Made by a program: the position numbers and the translations under genes
Notes under the pieces: model-generated
The model's database searches: none
Told to the model about the DNA's origin: nothing
What the model saw: the letters and a program-made list of their open reading frames with translations, nothing else
Assembly: GCF_002973525.1 (NCBI RefSeq)
Contig: NZ_PVEN01000019.1
Location: 1 to 64,000, forward strand
Direction of reading: 5' to 3'
Source: Paraburkholderia sp. BL21I4N1
Lineage (GTDB): Bacteria; Pseudomonadota; Gammaproteobacteria; Burkholderiales; Burkholderiaceae
Length of the DNA stretch: 64,000 bases
Part shown: piece by piece, positions 9,153 through 17,897 of the stretch
How positions within the stretch are numbered: the stretch's first letter is position 1
Layout: each line of letters starts with the position of its first letter

Positions 9153-9956
9153 TTACTGTTCCTCGTGCCCCAGCGCCTGAATGAACAACGAAAACAGCTC
9201 CGGCTGCGTCGAGATGCCGAGCTTGTTGTAGAGGTTGCGCCGATGGACCTTGACCGTCTCCGGCGAAATGGCGAGGCGCTCGGCAATCGCTTTCGACGAA
9301 TTGCCGCGCAGCACCAGCCGCGCGATCGACATTTCCCGTTCCGACAGCAATTCCGCGCCGAAGCCGGCGAGCGCCCGCTCGACCCGGCCGGACAGATCGC
9401 CGCTGTCGGCGCGTTTGCCCGGTTCAGTGGCGAGACGCGTCTGGTGCTGACGGATCGTCGCGATCAGCCAGGGCGCGCAGACCGCCAGACGGCCGAGCGC
9501 CTCGACATCGAAGCGGGTTTTCGCACCGAGCGATAACGACACCACCTCGTGCGTCGGCGCGAGCTTCACGATCAGTTGCAATTCGTCTTCGCCGACGGCG
9601 TCGCGGAAATAACTCAGGAAGTATTCGCTCTGCCGGAACAGATCGGGTGCGACCTCTTCGAGCCGGTAGAGGCCGTCGGCGAGACCGTCGTGCGCGGCCT
9701 GCAAAAACGGATCGAGCAGGTACAACCCATTCAGATAAAGCGGCACCGGCGACGGTGCGTCCGTGCCGCCGGTATCGAACTCGTCGAGCACGCGCGGCAC
9801 GCCGTCGGCTCCGATCAGGACCGCCAACGCGTTATCGAACGACATCACTTCGTCGAGCAGAAGAATCAGATTGCGCCAGAACCTGGGGCCGCCCAGATGA
9901 TCGATCACGCGCGCCAGCGCCTGATGCATCGCTACTTCCGTGAACAGTCGATCCAT
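9153..9956 (-). CDS. LuxR-family transcriptional regulator (no receiver domain seen)
   Basis: The protein has 267 residues. A C-terminal LuxR helix-turn-helix is clear: LSEREMSIARLVLRG, then SKAIAERLAISPETVKVH and NLYNKLGI. The N-terminal 190 residues carry no aspartate-phosphorylated receiver and no recognised autoinducer pocket motif; they may be a GAF-like or unclassified sensor. ATG 9956 is preceded by AGGTGGAG, which fixes the start even though the frame is open to 10337. It is divergent from the permease and peptidase genes at 10080-12635, so it most likely controls them. It also lies upstream of the quorum-sensing kinase on the same strand, but 290 bases separate the two. Confidence 0.85.
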   Translation of the reverse strand: MDRLFTEVAMHQALARVIDHLGGPRFWRNLILLLDEVMSFDNALAVLIGADGVPRVLDEFDTGGTDAPSPVPLYLNGLYLLDPFLQAAHDGLADGLYRLEEVAPDLFRQSEYFLSYFRDAVGEDELQLIVKLAPTHEVVSLSLGAKTRFDVEALGRLAVCAPWLIATIRQHQTRLATEPGKRADSGDLSGRVERALAGFGAELLSEREMSIARLVLRGNSSKAIAERLAISPETVKVHRRNLYNKLGISTQPELFSLFIQALGHEEQ

Positions 9957-10079
9957 GCGTCTCCACCTAATTGGCGTAACCCCAAGCGGTAATAGCGGCG
10001 CGCAAATTGGCTTCCTACACTCCGCCCAACAGTGCTCAAGTATGGGCGCTGACAAAATCATTGCAAAGGAGAGAGGACG
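9957..10079. promoter_or_regulatory. Divergent control region between LuxR regulator and permease
   Basis: This 123-base region must carry both promoters. Two similar boxes, CTAATTGGCG (9968-9977) and CAAATTGGCT (10004-10013), lie 36 bases apart and could be regulator half-sites. The permease ribosome binding site AAAGGAG ends this region. The function of the boxes is inferred from position only. Confidence 0.35.
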
Positions 10080-11492
10080 ATGGCGATCACCGAAACATCG
10101 GGCGCGGCGCAAGCCGTCTCCGTCGAGCTGGACACGCCGCGCGCGCTGAAGCAGTCGCTCAGTGTGCGCGACGTGGTGATGATTACGGTGTCGGGCGTGA
10201 CGCCCGCCAGTTCGATCTTCGTGATCGCGCCGTTCGCGATCCAGCAGGCCGGCAGCGGTGCGGTGCTGTCGTTCCTGCTGGGCGGCGTGCTCGCGCTGGC
10301 CTTCGCGCTGTGCTACGCGGAATTGAGCGCGGCGCACCGCAGCGCGGGCGGCGAGTATGTGATGGCCAAGCGGGTGTTCGGCGCGTTGCCGGGCTATCTG
10401 ACCTTTATCGCGGTGCTGGCGGTCAGCGTGTTCATTCCCGCGGTGCTGGCGAGCGGCGCGGCGCCGTATCTGAACAACGCATTCGGCACGCGATTCAGCA
10501 ACCAGTCGGTGGCGCTTGCAATCGTGGTGCTCAGCTACGTGCTCGGCATTCTGAACATCAAGACCAACGCGTGGATTACCGGCGCGTTTCTGACGGTCGA
10601 AGTCCTGGTGTTATTGCTGATTGCCTACCTCGGTTTCTCCGAACCGCATCGCGCGTTCAGTGCGCTGGTTCATCCGGAAGTAGCGAGCAAAGGGACGCTG
10701 ATTTCGGCGACCGCCGCCGCGATCATTCCCGCCGTGGGCACGGCGATTTTTTGCTACAACGGTTTCGGGGCCGCGGTGTTTCTCGCGGAAGATCTCGAAG
10801 GCGGCAATCGCAACGTGGCGAAGGCGGTGATCTGCTCGCTGCTGGTGATCCTGGTTGTCGAACTCGTGCCGTTGACGGCGATCGTGCTCGGCGCGCCGTC
10901 GTTGATCGATATGTCGGAGAGCGCCGATCCGATCGGCTACGTGGTGCGCGAGCTGAGCAATCCGACGGTGATGCGGGTGGTGAGCGCGGGGATTTTCCTG
11001 TCGGTGTTCAACGCCATCATCGCGATCGTGATTCAGGTGGGACGTCTGCTCTATAGCAGTGGACGGCACGCGTTGTGGGTGCGGAGCTGCAATCGCGCGT
11101 TCACGCATATCCATGCGCGTTTCGACTCGCCGTGGCTCGCCACGTTGACGCTCGCCGTTCCGTCGACGCTGCTGCTGTTCGTCTCCAGCCTCGACGACCT
11201 CACGGCGTTCACGGTCGATCTGCTGCTGGTGATCTACATGGTGATCGCACTGGCGGCGCTTGCGAGCCGCATCGTGCGACGCGACGTCGAGCATCATTAC
11301 CGTATGCCGTTGTGGCCGCTGCCGCCGCTGCCGCCGCTGGTTGCGCTCGGCGGCGCGGGCTACGTGTTGTACACGACGATGCAGAGCGCGGCCAAGCCGA
11401 CTGATCTGTACATCATCGGCGGATTGTTGGTGCTGGCGCTCGCAATGTACGCGGCGTGGGCACGTCATAGCGCGACGTTTCGCGCACTTTGA
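10080..11492 (+). CDS. APC-superfamily amino-acid permease
   Basis: A 470-residue inner-membrane protein with about twelve hydrophobic segments and the APC start signature VVMITVSGVTPASSIFVIAPF (first helix, broken by a Gly/Ser-rich stretch at about residues 35-50). Segments continue to the C-terminus with a final AAWARH. It should import an amino acid or amine by proton symport or exchange. The gene starts at ATG 10080 behind AAGGAG and is followed 18 bases later by a DmpA-type peptidase, which suggests that the pair takes up and releases amino acids from small amides or peptides. The regulator gene lies divergently upstream. Substrate not determinable. Confidence 0.82.
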   Translation: MAITETSGAAQAVSVELDTPRALKQSLSVRDVVMITVSGVTPASSIFVIAPFAIQQAGSGAVLSFLLGGVLALAFALCYAELSAAHRSAGGEYVMAKRVFGALPGYLTFIAVLAVSVFIPAVLASGAAPYLNNAFGTRFSNQSVALAIVVLSYVLGILNIKTNAWITGAFLTVEVLVLLLIAYLGFSEPHRAFSALVHPEVASKGTLISATAAAIIPAVGTAIFCYNGFGAAVFLAEDLEGGNRNVAKAVICSLLVILVVELVPLTAIVLGAPSLIDMSESADPIGYVVRELSNPTVMRVVSAGIFLSVFNAIIAIVIQVGRLLYSSGRHALWVRSCNRAFTHIHARFDSPWLATLTLAVPSTLLLFVSSLDDLTAFTVDLLLVIYMVIALAALASRIVRRDVEHHYRMPLWPLPPLPPLVALGGAGYVLYTTMQSAAKPTDLYIIGGLLVLALAMYAAWARHSATFRAL

Positions 11493-11510
11493 ATTGAAGG
11501 AAGACAGGCA

Positions 11511-12635
11511 ATGCGCACCAGAGAACTTGGCATCCGTATCGGGCGTGGCACACCGGGCCGTTTCAATGCAATTACCGACGTCGCGGGCGTGCGGGTGGGG
11601 CATCACACGCTGAACGTCGAAGCAGGGGACGCGTCGGTGCATACCGGCGTGACGATCATCGAACCGCGCGCGGGCAGTGCGCGTTTGCAGCCGTGTTTCG
11701 CGGGTTGCCACGTGCTGAACGGCAACGGCGACGCGACCGGCCTTGAATGGATCCGCGAAGCGGGGCTGCTGACCACGCCGATCGCGTACACCAACACGCA
11801 CAGCGTGGGCGTGGTGCGCGACGCGCTGATCGCCGCCGAGCGCGACGCGGTGGCGAGCGACGTCTACTGGTGCATGCCGGTCGTGCTCGAAACCTTCGAC
11901 GGGCTGCTCAACGACATCTGGGGGCAGCACGTCAGCGCGGATCACGTGCGGCGGGCGCGCGCGGAAGCGCGTCCGGGCGACGTGCGGGAAGGCAATGTCG
12001 GCGGCGGCACGGGGATGATTTGCCACGAGTTCAAAGGCGGCATCGGCACGGCATCGCGAGTATTGAAAGCGGGCGAGGGCGGCTGGACGGTCGGCGCGCT
12101 CGTGCAGGCGAACTATGGGCGGCGCGACGCGCTGCGGGTGGCCGGCTATCCGGTGGGCGAAGTACTGGAGCAGGTGCATTCGCCGTTTCGTCAGACCGCC
12201 GACGGACGCACCGGCGAAGCGGGCATGGGCTCGATCGTCGTGACCCTCGCCACGGATGCGCCGCTGTTGCCGCATCAATGCACACGGCTCGCACAGCGTG
12301 GCAGTGTGGGTATCGCGCGCATGGGCGGCGGCACGGAAGACCCGAGCGGCGATATCTTCCTCGCGTTTTCGGTGGGCAATTCGGAGCTGCCGGTGGCGAA
12401 CTATGGACGCGTCGGCGCGCCGACCACCGCTGTCGAGATGGTCAATAACGACCACATGTCGGCGCTGTTCTCGGCCGCGGCCGAGGCGGTCGAAGAAGCG
12501 ATCGTCAATGCGCTGCTGGCCGCGAAAGATCTGAACGCACGCGGCGCCCGCGCGGAAGCGATCGGCGCGGAGCGCCTGCTCGCCGCACTTCGCGAAGTGG
12601 GCTGGCGGCCCGATGGCGAAAGCCGCCGAGCCTGA
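11511..12635 (+). CDS. DmpA-type self-processing aminopeptidase (P1 / S58 family)
   Basis: N-terminal-nucleophile hydrolase of the DmpA/BapA family, 374 residues, close to the usual length. The precursor cleaves itself before the nucleophilic serine; here that is S241 in GMGSIVVTLA, so the products would be an alpha chain of 240 and a beta chain of 134 residues. NGNGDATG and GGGTGMICHEFKGG are family motifs around the active site. Relatives release N-terminal D- or L-residues and some cut beta-peptides. No signal peptide is present, so it acts in the cytoplasm on imported substrates. GGAAG precedes ATG 11511, and it follows the permease in one operon. Confidence 0.87.
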   Translation: MRTRELGIRIGRGTPGRFNAITDVAGVRVGHHTLNVEAGDASVHTGVTIIEPRAGSARLQPCFAGCHVLNGNGDATGLEWIREAGLLTTPIAYTNTHSVGVVRDALIAAERDAVASDVYWCMPVVLETFDGLLNDIWGQHVSADHVRRARAEARPGDVREGNVGGGTGMICHEFKGGIGTASRVLKAGEGGWTVGALVQANYGRRDALRVAGYPVGEVLEQVHSPFRQTADGRTGEAGMGSIVVTLATDAPLLPHQCTRLAQRGSVGIARMGGGTEDPSGDIFLAFSVGNSELPVANYGRVGAPTTAVEMVNNDHMSALFSAAAEAVEEAIVNALLAAKDLNARGARAEAIGAERLLAALREVGWRPDGESRRA

Positions 12636-12784
12636 TTCACCGCGCGGCGCGCTCGCTATGTGGGATGCCTCGATGCGCGGCAGGCCACCGGCGAATCGCG
12701 CCGCGCGATGCGACGACGCATGACCGCCGATCTTGCTCTACACTAGCTGCCGCCCCAGCCAGCCTAGTCAAGAGCAAGACATCG

Positions 12785-14038
12785 ATGCCTCCCGCGCCCG
12801 CCGAGCCCTCACCCGTCAGTTTGCCGAAACATCCCGCGTTTCAACGTTTCTGGTGTACCCGCATCCTCTCCTCGCTGTCATTCCAGATGCTCGCCGTGGC
12901 GATGGGCTGGCATATCTACGCGCTCACGCATAGCGCGTTCGCACTTGGCCTCGTCGGCCTCGCGCAGTTTCTGCCGATGTTCGTGCTCACGCTCGTGGTC
13001 GGGCAGGTCGCCGACCGCTACGACCGTCGCCGCATCGCCGCGATCTGCCAGGGACTCGAAGGCGTCGCGGCCTTGCTGTTTGCTTGCGGCACGTTCGGCG
13101 GCTGGATCAGCGCGCCGGTCATCTATGCGCTGGCGGCCTGCGTCGGCGCGGCGCGCGCGTTCGAATCGCCGGCCGTCGCGTCGCTGTTGCCCGCGGTCGT
13201 GCCGCGTGGCCAGTTGCCGAAAGCGACGGCGTGGGCCACGTCCGCGAATCAGACCGCGCAGATCGCCGGTCCCGCGTTGGGCGGTTTGCTGTACGGCATC
13301 GGTCCCGGCGCGGCGTATCTCGCGTGCATGCTGTCGTTCGCCGCGGCGGCGGCCGCCGTCTGGGGGATTCCGCTCCAGGCGCGGCCCGCCAATCGCGCAC
13401 CGGTCACGCTCGAATCGGTGTTCTCGGGCATCGCGTTCATTCGCAAGCAGCCGGTGATTCTCGGCGCGCTGTCGCTCGATCTGTTCGCGGTGCTGTTTGG
13501 CGGCGCGACCGCGTTGCTGCCGGTGTTCGCGCGCGACATCCTGCATACGGGGCCACTCGGTCTCGGCCTGTTGCGCTCCGGCACCGCGATCGGTGCGCTC
13601 GCGGGCACCGTGTGGCTTGCGCATTTTCCATTACGCAAACGACCCGGCGCGGCGATGTTCGGCGGCGTGATCGCGTTCGGCGCGGCGACGGTGGTGTTCG
13701 GGCTGTCGCATGATTTCTTCGTGTCGCTGTTTGCGCTGATGGTGCTGGGCGCGTCCGATACGATCAGCGTGGTGGTGCGTCTGTCGCTCGTGCAATTGCG
13801 CACGCCGGAGGAGATGCTCGGACGCGTCAGCGCGGTCAATTCGCTGTTTATCGGCACGTCGAATCAGCTGGGTGAATTCGAGTCCGGTATTACCGCAGGA
13901 TGGTGGGGCGCCCAACCCGCCGTGCTGGTGGGCGGCATCGCGACGATCATGGTCGCGCTGCTGTGGATGCGCTTCTTCCCGGAACTCAAGCGGACCCGCA
14001 CGCTAGAACCGGAAGACGGGCTCGCGCCGAGCCGTTGA
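12785..14038 (+). CDS. MFS exporter, EntS/MFS_3-like
   Basis: A 417-residue major facilitator protein with twelve predicted membrane segments. The loop after the second segment has GQVADRYDRRRI, the usual MFS motif A. The overall pattern, with PAVASLLPAVVP and ATAWATSANQTAQIAGPALGG, matches the MFS_3 (enterobactin-exporter-like) branch. The frame is open from 12665, but the preceding 40 residues are not membrane protein-like and ATG 12785 gives the standard N-terminus; its ribosome binding site is weak. The gene stands alone between the peptidase operon and a LysR gene. The substrate is unknown. Confidence 0.8.
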   Translation: MPPAPAEPSPVSLPKHPAFQRFWCTRILSSLSFQMLAVAMGWHIYALTHSAFALGLVGLAQFLPMFVLTLVVGQVADRYDRRRIAAICQGLEGVAALLFACGTFGGWISAPVIYALAACVGAARAFESPAVASLLPAVVPRGQLPKATAWATSANQTAQIAGPALGGLLYGIGPGAAYLACMLSFAAAAAAVWGIPLQARPANRAPVTLESVFSGIAFIRKQPVILGALSLDLFAVLFGGATALLPVFARDILHTGPLGLGLLRSGTAIGALAGTVWLAHFPLRKRPGAAMFGGVIAFGAATVVFGLSHDFFVSLFALMVLGASDTISVVVRLSLVQLRTPEEMLGRVSAVNSLFIGTSNQLGEFESGITAGWWGAQPAVLVGGIATIMVALLWMRFFPELKRTRTLEPEDGLAPSR

Positions 14039-14042
14039 TCGA

Positions 14043-14061
14043 AGCGGCCTGCGCGGCCGCT
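14043..14061 (+). terminator. Possible hairpin after the MFS exporter gene
   Basis: AGCGGCC (14043-14049) pairs with GGCCGCT (14055-14061) around a five-base loop, five bases after the stop. There is no T-run, so its role in termination is uncertain. Confidence 0.3.
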
Positions 14062-14095
14062 ATGATGGCGTCATCGTCATCCGGTTTCCGTCATC

Positions 14096-15013
14096 ATGCG
14101 TATCGCTCCGTTGCCCCCGCTGCAGTGCCTCGTCGCATTCGAATCGGCCGTGCGGCACGCCAGCTTCACCAAGGCCGCCGCCGAACTGCATCTCACGCAG
14201 AGCGCGATCAGCCGGCAGATCGCTCAACTGGAAGACTTTCTCGGCCGCTCGCTGTTCGTGCGAGAGCACCGCGCGTTACGTCTGACAATCGCCGGCGAAG
14301 GCTACGCGAAGCAGGTGCAGTGGCTGCTCGCCAGTTGCTCCGAAGCGACCCTCGATGTGATGAAGCATTACGGCGATCAGGAATTGACGATTGCGTGCTC
14401 ATCCGGCGTCGCGGTGTTGTGGCTCACGCCGCGGCTGGGCGCGTTTCGCGCCGCGCATCCGAGCGTCAAGATCAGAATGATCGTGCGCGATGGACTCGCG
14501 TCACTGTCGCCCGCGGAATTCGACGTGGGGCTGTACTACATACGCCAGCGGGCCGAACCGCATTTCACTGCGCGTCGACTGTTCGACGAAGAGGTGTACC
14601 CGGTGTGTTCGCCCGGCTATCTCGCGGGTCGCGTGCTGGACCCGGCGGCGCTCGCGCACGAAACCCTGCTCGTGCAGGAAGACGGTCAGCGGCAATGGAT
14701 GTCGTGGTCCGAATGGTTCGGCATGAACGGCGTGCAGCTACCGGCCGTGCCGCGCTCGGTCGTCGTCAATCATTATCCGCAACTCGTGCAGATGGCGATT
14801 CTCGGCCAGGGCGTTGTACTCGGCTGGCGCAATATGATCGACGCGTGTCTGAACGAAGGCCTGCTGGTGCGTGCCACGCAAGCTTCCGCGAGCCACGGCG
14901 GTGGCTACTACGTGGTGTCGCCGAACGACCGCTCGCAGAACCAGGCCGCCCGCACTTTCACGCGATGGCTGTTCGAGCAGGCCGAAGAACAGCGCGGCGG
15001 CGCGCCGACCTGA
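14096..15013 (+). CDS. LysR-family regulator, GcvA-like
   Basis: A 305-residue regulator with an N-terminal winged helix-turn-helix (about 5-65: ASFTKAAAELHLTQSAISRQI) and a type 2 periplasmic-binding-like effector domain (about 90-295). PLPPLQCLVAFESAVRHASF is the usual start of the GcvA-like group. It runs in the same direction as the MHS transporter and amidohydrolase genes that follow, rather than divergently, and is separated from them by 194 bases. It may control that transporter/hydrolase pair; the evidence is proximity only. Confidence 0.85.
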   Translation: MRIAPLPPLQCLVAFESAVRHASFTKAAAELHLTQSAISRQIAQLEDFLGRSLFVREHRALRLTIAGEGYAKQVQWLLASCSEATLDVMKHYGDQELTIACSSGVAVLWLTPRLGAFRAAHPSVKIRMIVRDGLASLSPAEFDVGLYYIRQRAEPHFTARRLFDEEVYPVCSPGYLAGRVLDPAALAHETLLVQEDGQRQWMSWSEWFGMNGVQLPAVPRSVVVNHYPQLVQMAILGQGVVLGWRNMIDACLNEGLLVRATQASASHGGGYYVVSPNDRSQNQAARTFTRWLFEQAEEQRGGAPT

Positions 15014-15207
15014 ACACGGTGAAAACAGTTTCGCATGCGCTGGACGCATGCATGCATGCGAATCTATCGTTTCGAAAACAATTCGGGTCTCACTAGGATC
15101 GGCGTTATGCATGCGAAGGCGCCGTCGGAGGTTCGAGCACGGCGCGGCGAGTTGCCGATACTTCCGCCTGCCTCCCGCGAGACACGCGGCCGATGAGGAA
15201 AGAGACC

Positions 15208-16515
15208 ATGCAAGGAACGCTTGTATCCAACGCCACCATGTCCGTCGATACGCTCGCGCGGCAACGGCGCCGCGCCATTGTCGCCACCGTGCTCGGCAAC
15301 GGGCTCGAATGGTTCGACTTCACCGTCTACAGTTTCTTCGCCGTCATCATCGCCAAGCTGTTCTTTCCGACCGGCAATGAGCTGAGTTCGCTGCTGCTCG
15401 CCGTGGCCACTTTCGGCGTGGGATTTTTCATGCGTCCTGTGGGCGGTATCGTGCTGGGCGTGTACGCCGATAAAGTCGGCAGAAAGGCGGCGCTGTCGCT
15501 GACCATTCTGCTGATGGCGCTCGGCACCGCACTGATCGGCCTCGCGCCGACCTACGACCAGATCGGTCTGTGGGCGCCGGTGCTGATCGTGGTCGCGCGT
15601 TTGTTGCAAGGCTTCTCGGCGGGTGGCGAGATGGGCAGCGCCACGGCCTTTCTCACCGAATATGCGCCGGTGGAAAAGCGCGCGTTCTATTCGAGCTGGA
15701 TTCAATCGAGCATCGGCTTTGCGGTGTTGCTGGGCGCGGCGGTCGGCACGTTCGTGACCGCGAGCCTGAGCGCCGACGCGCTGCATTCATGGGGCTGGAG
15801 AATGCCGTTCCTGATCGGCATTCTGATCGGGCCGGTCGGCTATTTCATTCGCAGCCGCATGGATGAAACGCCCGCTTTCAGCGCGGTCGCCGACGAAGCC
15901 AAAAACGATTCGCCGCTCGCCGAAGTGCTGCAACGCTTTCCGCGCGAGACCTTCGCGAGTTTTTCGATGGTGATTCTGTGGACGGTTTGCACCTACGTGC
16001 TGCTGTTCTACATGCCGACGTATTCGGTGCGGACTTTGCACCTGCCGCAATCCACCGGTTTCTCGGCGGGCATGTTCGGCGGTTTCATGATTATGTGTTT
16101 CGCGCCGGTGGTCGGCAAGCTGGCGGACCGCTTCGGCCGCCGCCGCTTCCTGTCCGGCGCCGCCGCCGCAATCCTGTTGCTCGCGTGGCCGATGTTCGCC
16201 TATATCAATCGCGCGCCGGGACTGGCTTCGCTGATGGTATTTCAGGGCGTGTTCGGTCTGCTGATCGCGACGTACACCGGGCCGATTCTCGCCGCGTTCT
16301 CCGAGCTGTTTCCGACCAAGGTGCTGTCGACCGGACTCTCCGTTGCGTACAACTTCGCGGTGACGATTTTCGGCGGCTTCGCGCCGTTCTTCATTACGTG
16401 GCTGATCGCGTCGACCGGCAGCAATATGGCGCCCGCGATCTACGTGATGATTGCTGCGGCCATCAGCCTCACCGGCACGTTCTTCGTGCGCGAGCCGCGT
16501 CGTCGCGACGCCTGA
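15208..16515 (+). CDS. MFS transporter of the metabolite:H+ symporter (MHS) type
   Basis: The protein has 435 residues and twelve membrane segments. The N-terminus GNGLEWFDFTVYSFFA and the motif LLQGFSAGGEMGSATAF are hallmarks of MHS carriers such as ProP, KgtP and ShiA, which import organic acids or zwitterions with protons. ADKVGRKAAL is the first cytoplasmic loop motif. ATG 15208 lies nine bases after AGGA; another in-frame ATG at 15193 lacks a site. It is followed 80 bases later by an amidohydrolase, so the carrier probably imports that enzyme's substrate or takes up its product. Confidence 0.85.
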   Translation: MQGTLVSNATMSVDTLARQRRRAIVATVLGNGLEWFDFTVYSFFAVIIAKLFFPTGNELSSLLLAVATFGVGFFMRPVGGIVLGVYADKVGRKAALSLTILLMALGTALIGLAPTYDQIGLWAPVLIVVARLLQGFSAGGEMGSATAFLTEYAPVEKRAFYSSWIQSSIGFAVLLGAAVGTFVTASLSADALHSWGWRMPFLIGILIGPVGYFIRSRMDETPAFSAVADEAKNDSPLAEVLQRFPRETFASFSMVILWTVCTYVLLFYMPTYSVRTLHLPQSTGFSAGMFGGFMIMCFAPVVGKLADRFGRRRFLSGAAAAILLLAWPMFAYINRAPGLASLMVFQGVFGLLIATYTGPILAAFSELFPTKVLSTGLSVAYNFAVTIFGGFAPFFITWLIASTGSNMAPAIYVMIAAAISLTGTFFVREPRRRDA

Positions 16516-16524
16516 CACAGCCTG

Positions 16525-16548
16525 CGCGCGGCCGCTCCGCGCCGCGCG
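16525..16548 (+). terminator. Possible hairpin between transporter and amidohydrolase genes
   Basis: CGCGCGGC (16525-16532) pairs with GCCGCGCG (16541-16548) with an eight-base loop, followed by ATTTCC. It may attenuate read-through. Downstream, a short tandem repeat of GTCAAGTC-type units (16563-16584) precedes the amidohydrolase ribosome binding site. Confidence 0.3.
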
Positions 16549-16595
16549 ATTTCCTTCATCCAGTCAAGTCGGTCAAGTCAGTCAGGAAGACAGCA

Positions 16596-17843
16596 ATGAG
16601 CATTACGGTAATCAGCGGCGGCAACGTACTCGATCTGACGCAGGGCGCGTTGCTCGAGCATCATCATGTCGTGATCGAAAACGGTCATGTCGTCGAAGTC
16701 ACCGATCGTCCGGTGGATCTGCCCAACGCGCGCGTGATCGATGCGCGCGGCAAGACGGTGATGCCTGGGTTGATCGATTGTCACGTGCATGTGCTCGCTT
16801 CGCGCGCGAACCTCGGCGCGAACGCCGCGCAGCCGAATATTCTCACCGCGATTCGAGCGTTGCCGATTCTGAAGGCGATGCTCGGCCGTGGCTTTACCAG
16901 CGTGCGCGATGCGGGCGGCGCGGATTGGGGTTTGACGCAAGCCCTGGAAGCCGGCCTGATTCCCGGGCCGCGCATTTTCCCGTCGGGCAAGGCGCTGTCG
17001 CAGACTGGCGGTCACGGCGATTTCCGGCCGCGTGGCGACACGCTCGAACCGTGTTCGTGCGCGTTCCGCGCGGGTGCGATCGCGCGCGTGGTCGACGGTG
17101 TGGATGCCGTGCGGCTCGCCGTGCGCGAAGAGATCCAGAAGGGCGCGACGCAGATCAAGATCATGGCGTCCGGCGGCGTTGCGTCGCCGACCGACCCGAT
17201 CGGCAACACGCAGTATTCCGAGGATGAGATCCGCGCGATCGTCGCCGAAGCGCAAGCGGCCAATACGTACGTCATGGCGCACGCTTACACCGGTCGGGCG
17301 ATTTCGCGTGCGATCCGCTGCGGCGTGCGCACGATCGAGCACGGCAATCTCGTCGACGAAGCCGCCGCGAATTTGATGCGCGAACACGGCGCGTTCGTCG
17401 TGCCGACGCTGGTGACTTACGATGCGCTCGCCAAACACGGTGCGGATTACGGCTTGCCGGCCGATTCGATTGCAAAGGTCGAGACCGTGCGCCAGGCGGG
17501 TCGCGACTCGTTGCAGATTTATGCGAAGGCCGGTGTACCGATGGGTTTCGGCTCCGACCTGCTGGGCGAGATGCACACGTTCCAGAGCGACGAGTTGCGG
17601 ATTCGCGCGGACGTGCTCGGCAATCTGGAGGCGTTGCGTTCGGCGACATCGATCGCCGCGGAGATCGTCGATTTGAGCGGCAAGCTCGGCGCGGTGAAGG
17701 CCGGTGCGATTGCCGATCTGCTGGTGGTGGACGGCGACCCGCTCAAGGATATCGGCCTGTTGACCGGACAGGGCGAGCGGATCGCGTATGTGTTGCAGCG
17801 TGGCGAGGTGGTCAGCGAACGCGGTGCGGTTGCATCGCGCTGA
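16596..17843 (+). CDS. Metal-dependent amidohydrolase (imidazolonepropionase/prolidase-like)
   Basis: Amidohydrolase-superfamily enzyme of 415 residues. Metal ligands are visible in the expected order: H63 and H65 in DCHVHV, K188 in IKIMASGG (the bridging lysine), H229 in MAHAYT, H249 in IEHGNL and D321 in GFGSDLLG. The sequence resembles the cytosolic group that includes Xaa-Pro and Xaa-Arg dipeptidases and related hydrolases of N-acyl amino acids. AGGAAG precedes ATG 16596. The frame is open far upstream across the transporter gene, but this is only a shadow. Likely role: hydrolysis of an amide or dipeptide brought in by the preceding carrier. Confidence 0.85.
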   Translation: MSITVISGGNVLDLTQGALLEHHHVVIENGHVVEVTDRPVDLPNARVIDARGKTVMPGLIDCHVHVLASRANLGANAAQPNILTAIRALPILKAMLGRGFTSVRDAGGADWGLTQALEAGLIPGPRIFPSGKALSQTGGHGDFRPRGDTLEPCSCAFRAGAIARVVDGVDAVRLAVREEIQKGATQIKIMASGGVASPTDPIGNTQYSEDEIRAIVAEAQAANTYVMAHAYTGRAISRAIRCGVRTIEHGNLVDEAAANLMREHGAFVVPTLVTYDALAKHGADYGLPADSIAKVETVRQAGRDSLQIYAKAGVPMGFGSDLLGEMHTFQSDELRIRADVLGNLEALRSATSIAAEIVDLSGKLGAVKAGAIADLLVVDGDPLKDIGLLTGQGERIAYVLQRGEVVSERGAVASR

Positions 17844-17897
17844 TCGGTAAGAGGGAAGTCTCGACTGCGGTCGAGGCCCCTGCTCGCGAGCGTTGTT

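Noticed and set aside
9957-10337. N-terminal extension of the LuxR regulator frame
   Set aside because: It would overlap the permease gene and lacks a ribosome binding site; the ATG at 9956 has AGGTGGAG.
10611-12455. A 614-codon antisense frame over the permease and peptidase genes
   Set aside because: His/Arg-rich shadow of two well-supported genes, no domain, no start signal.
15045-15060. Palindrome CGCATGCATGCATGCG
   Set aside because: A perfect 16-base palindrome but built from a simple GCAT repeat; nothing ties it to a protein or transcript, so it is not reported as a site.
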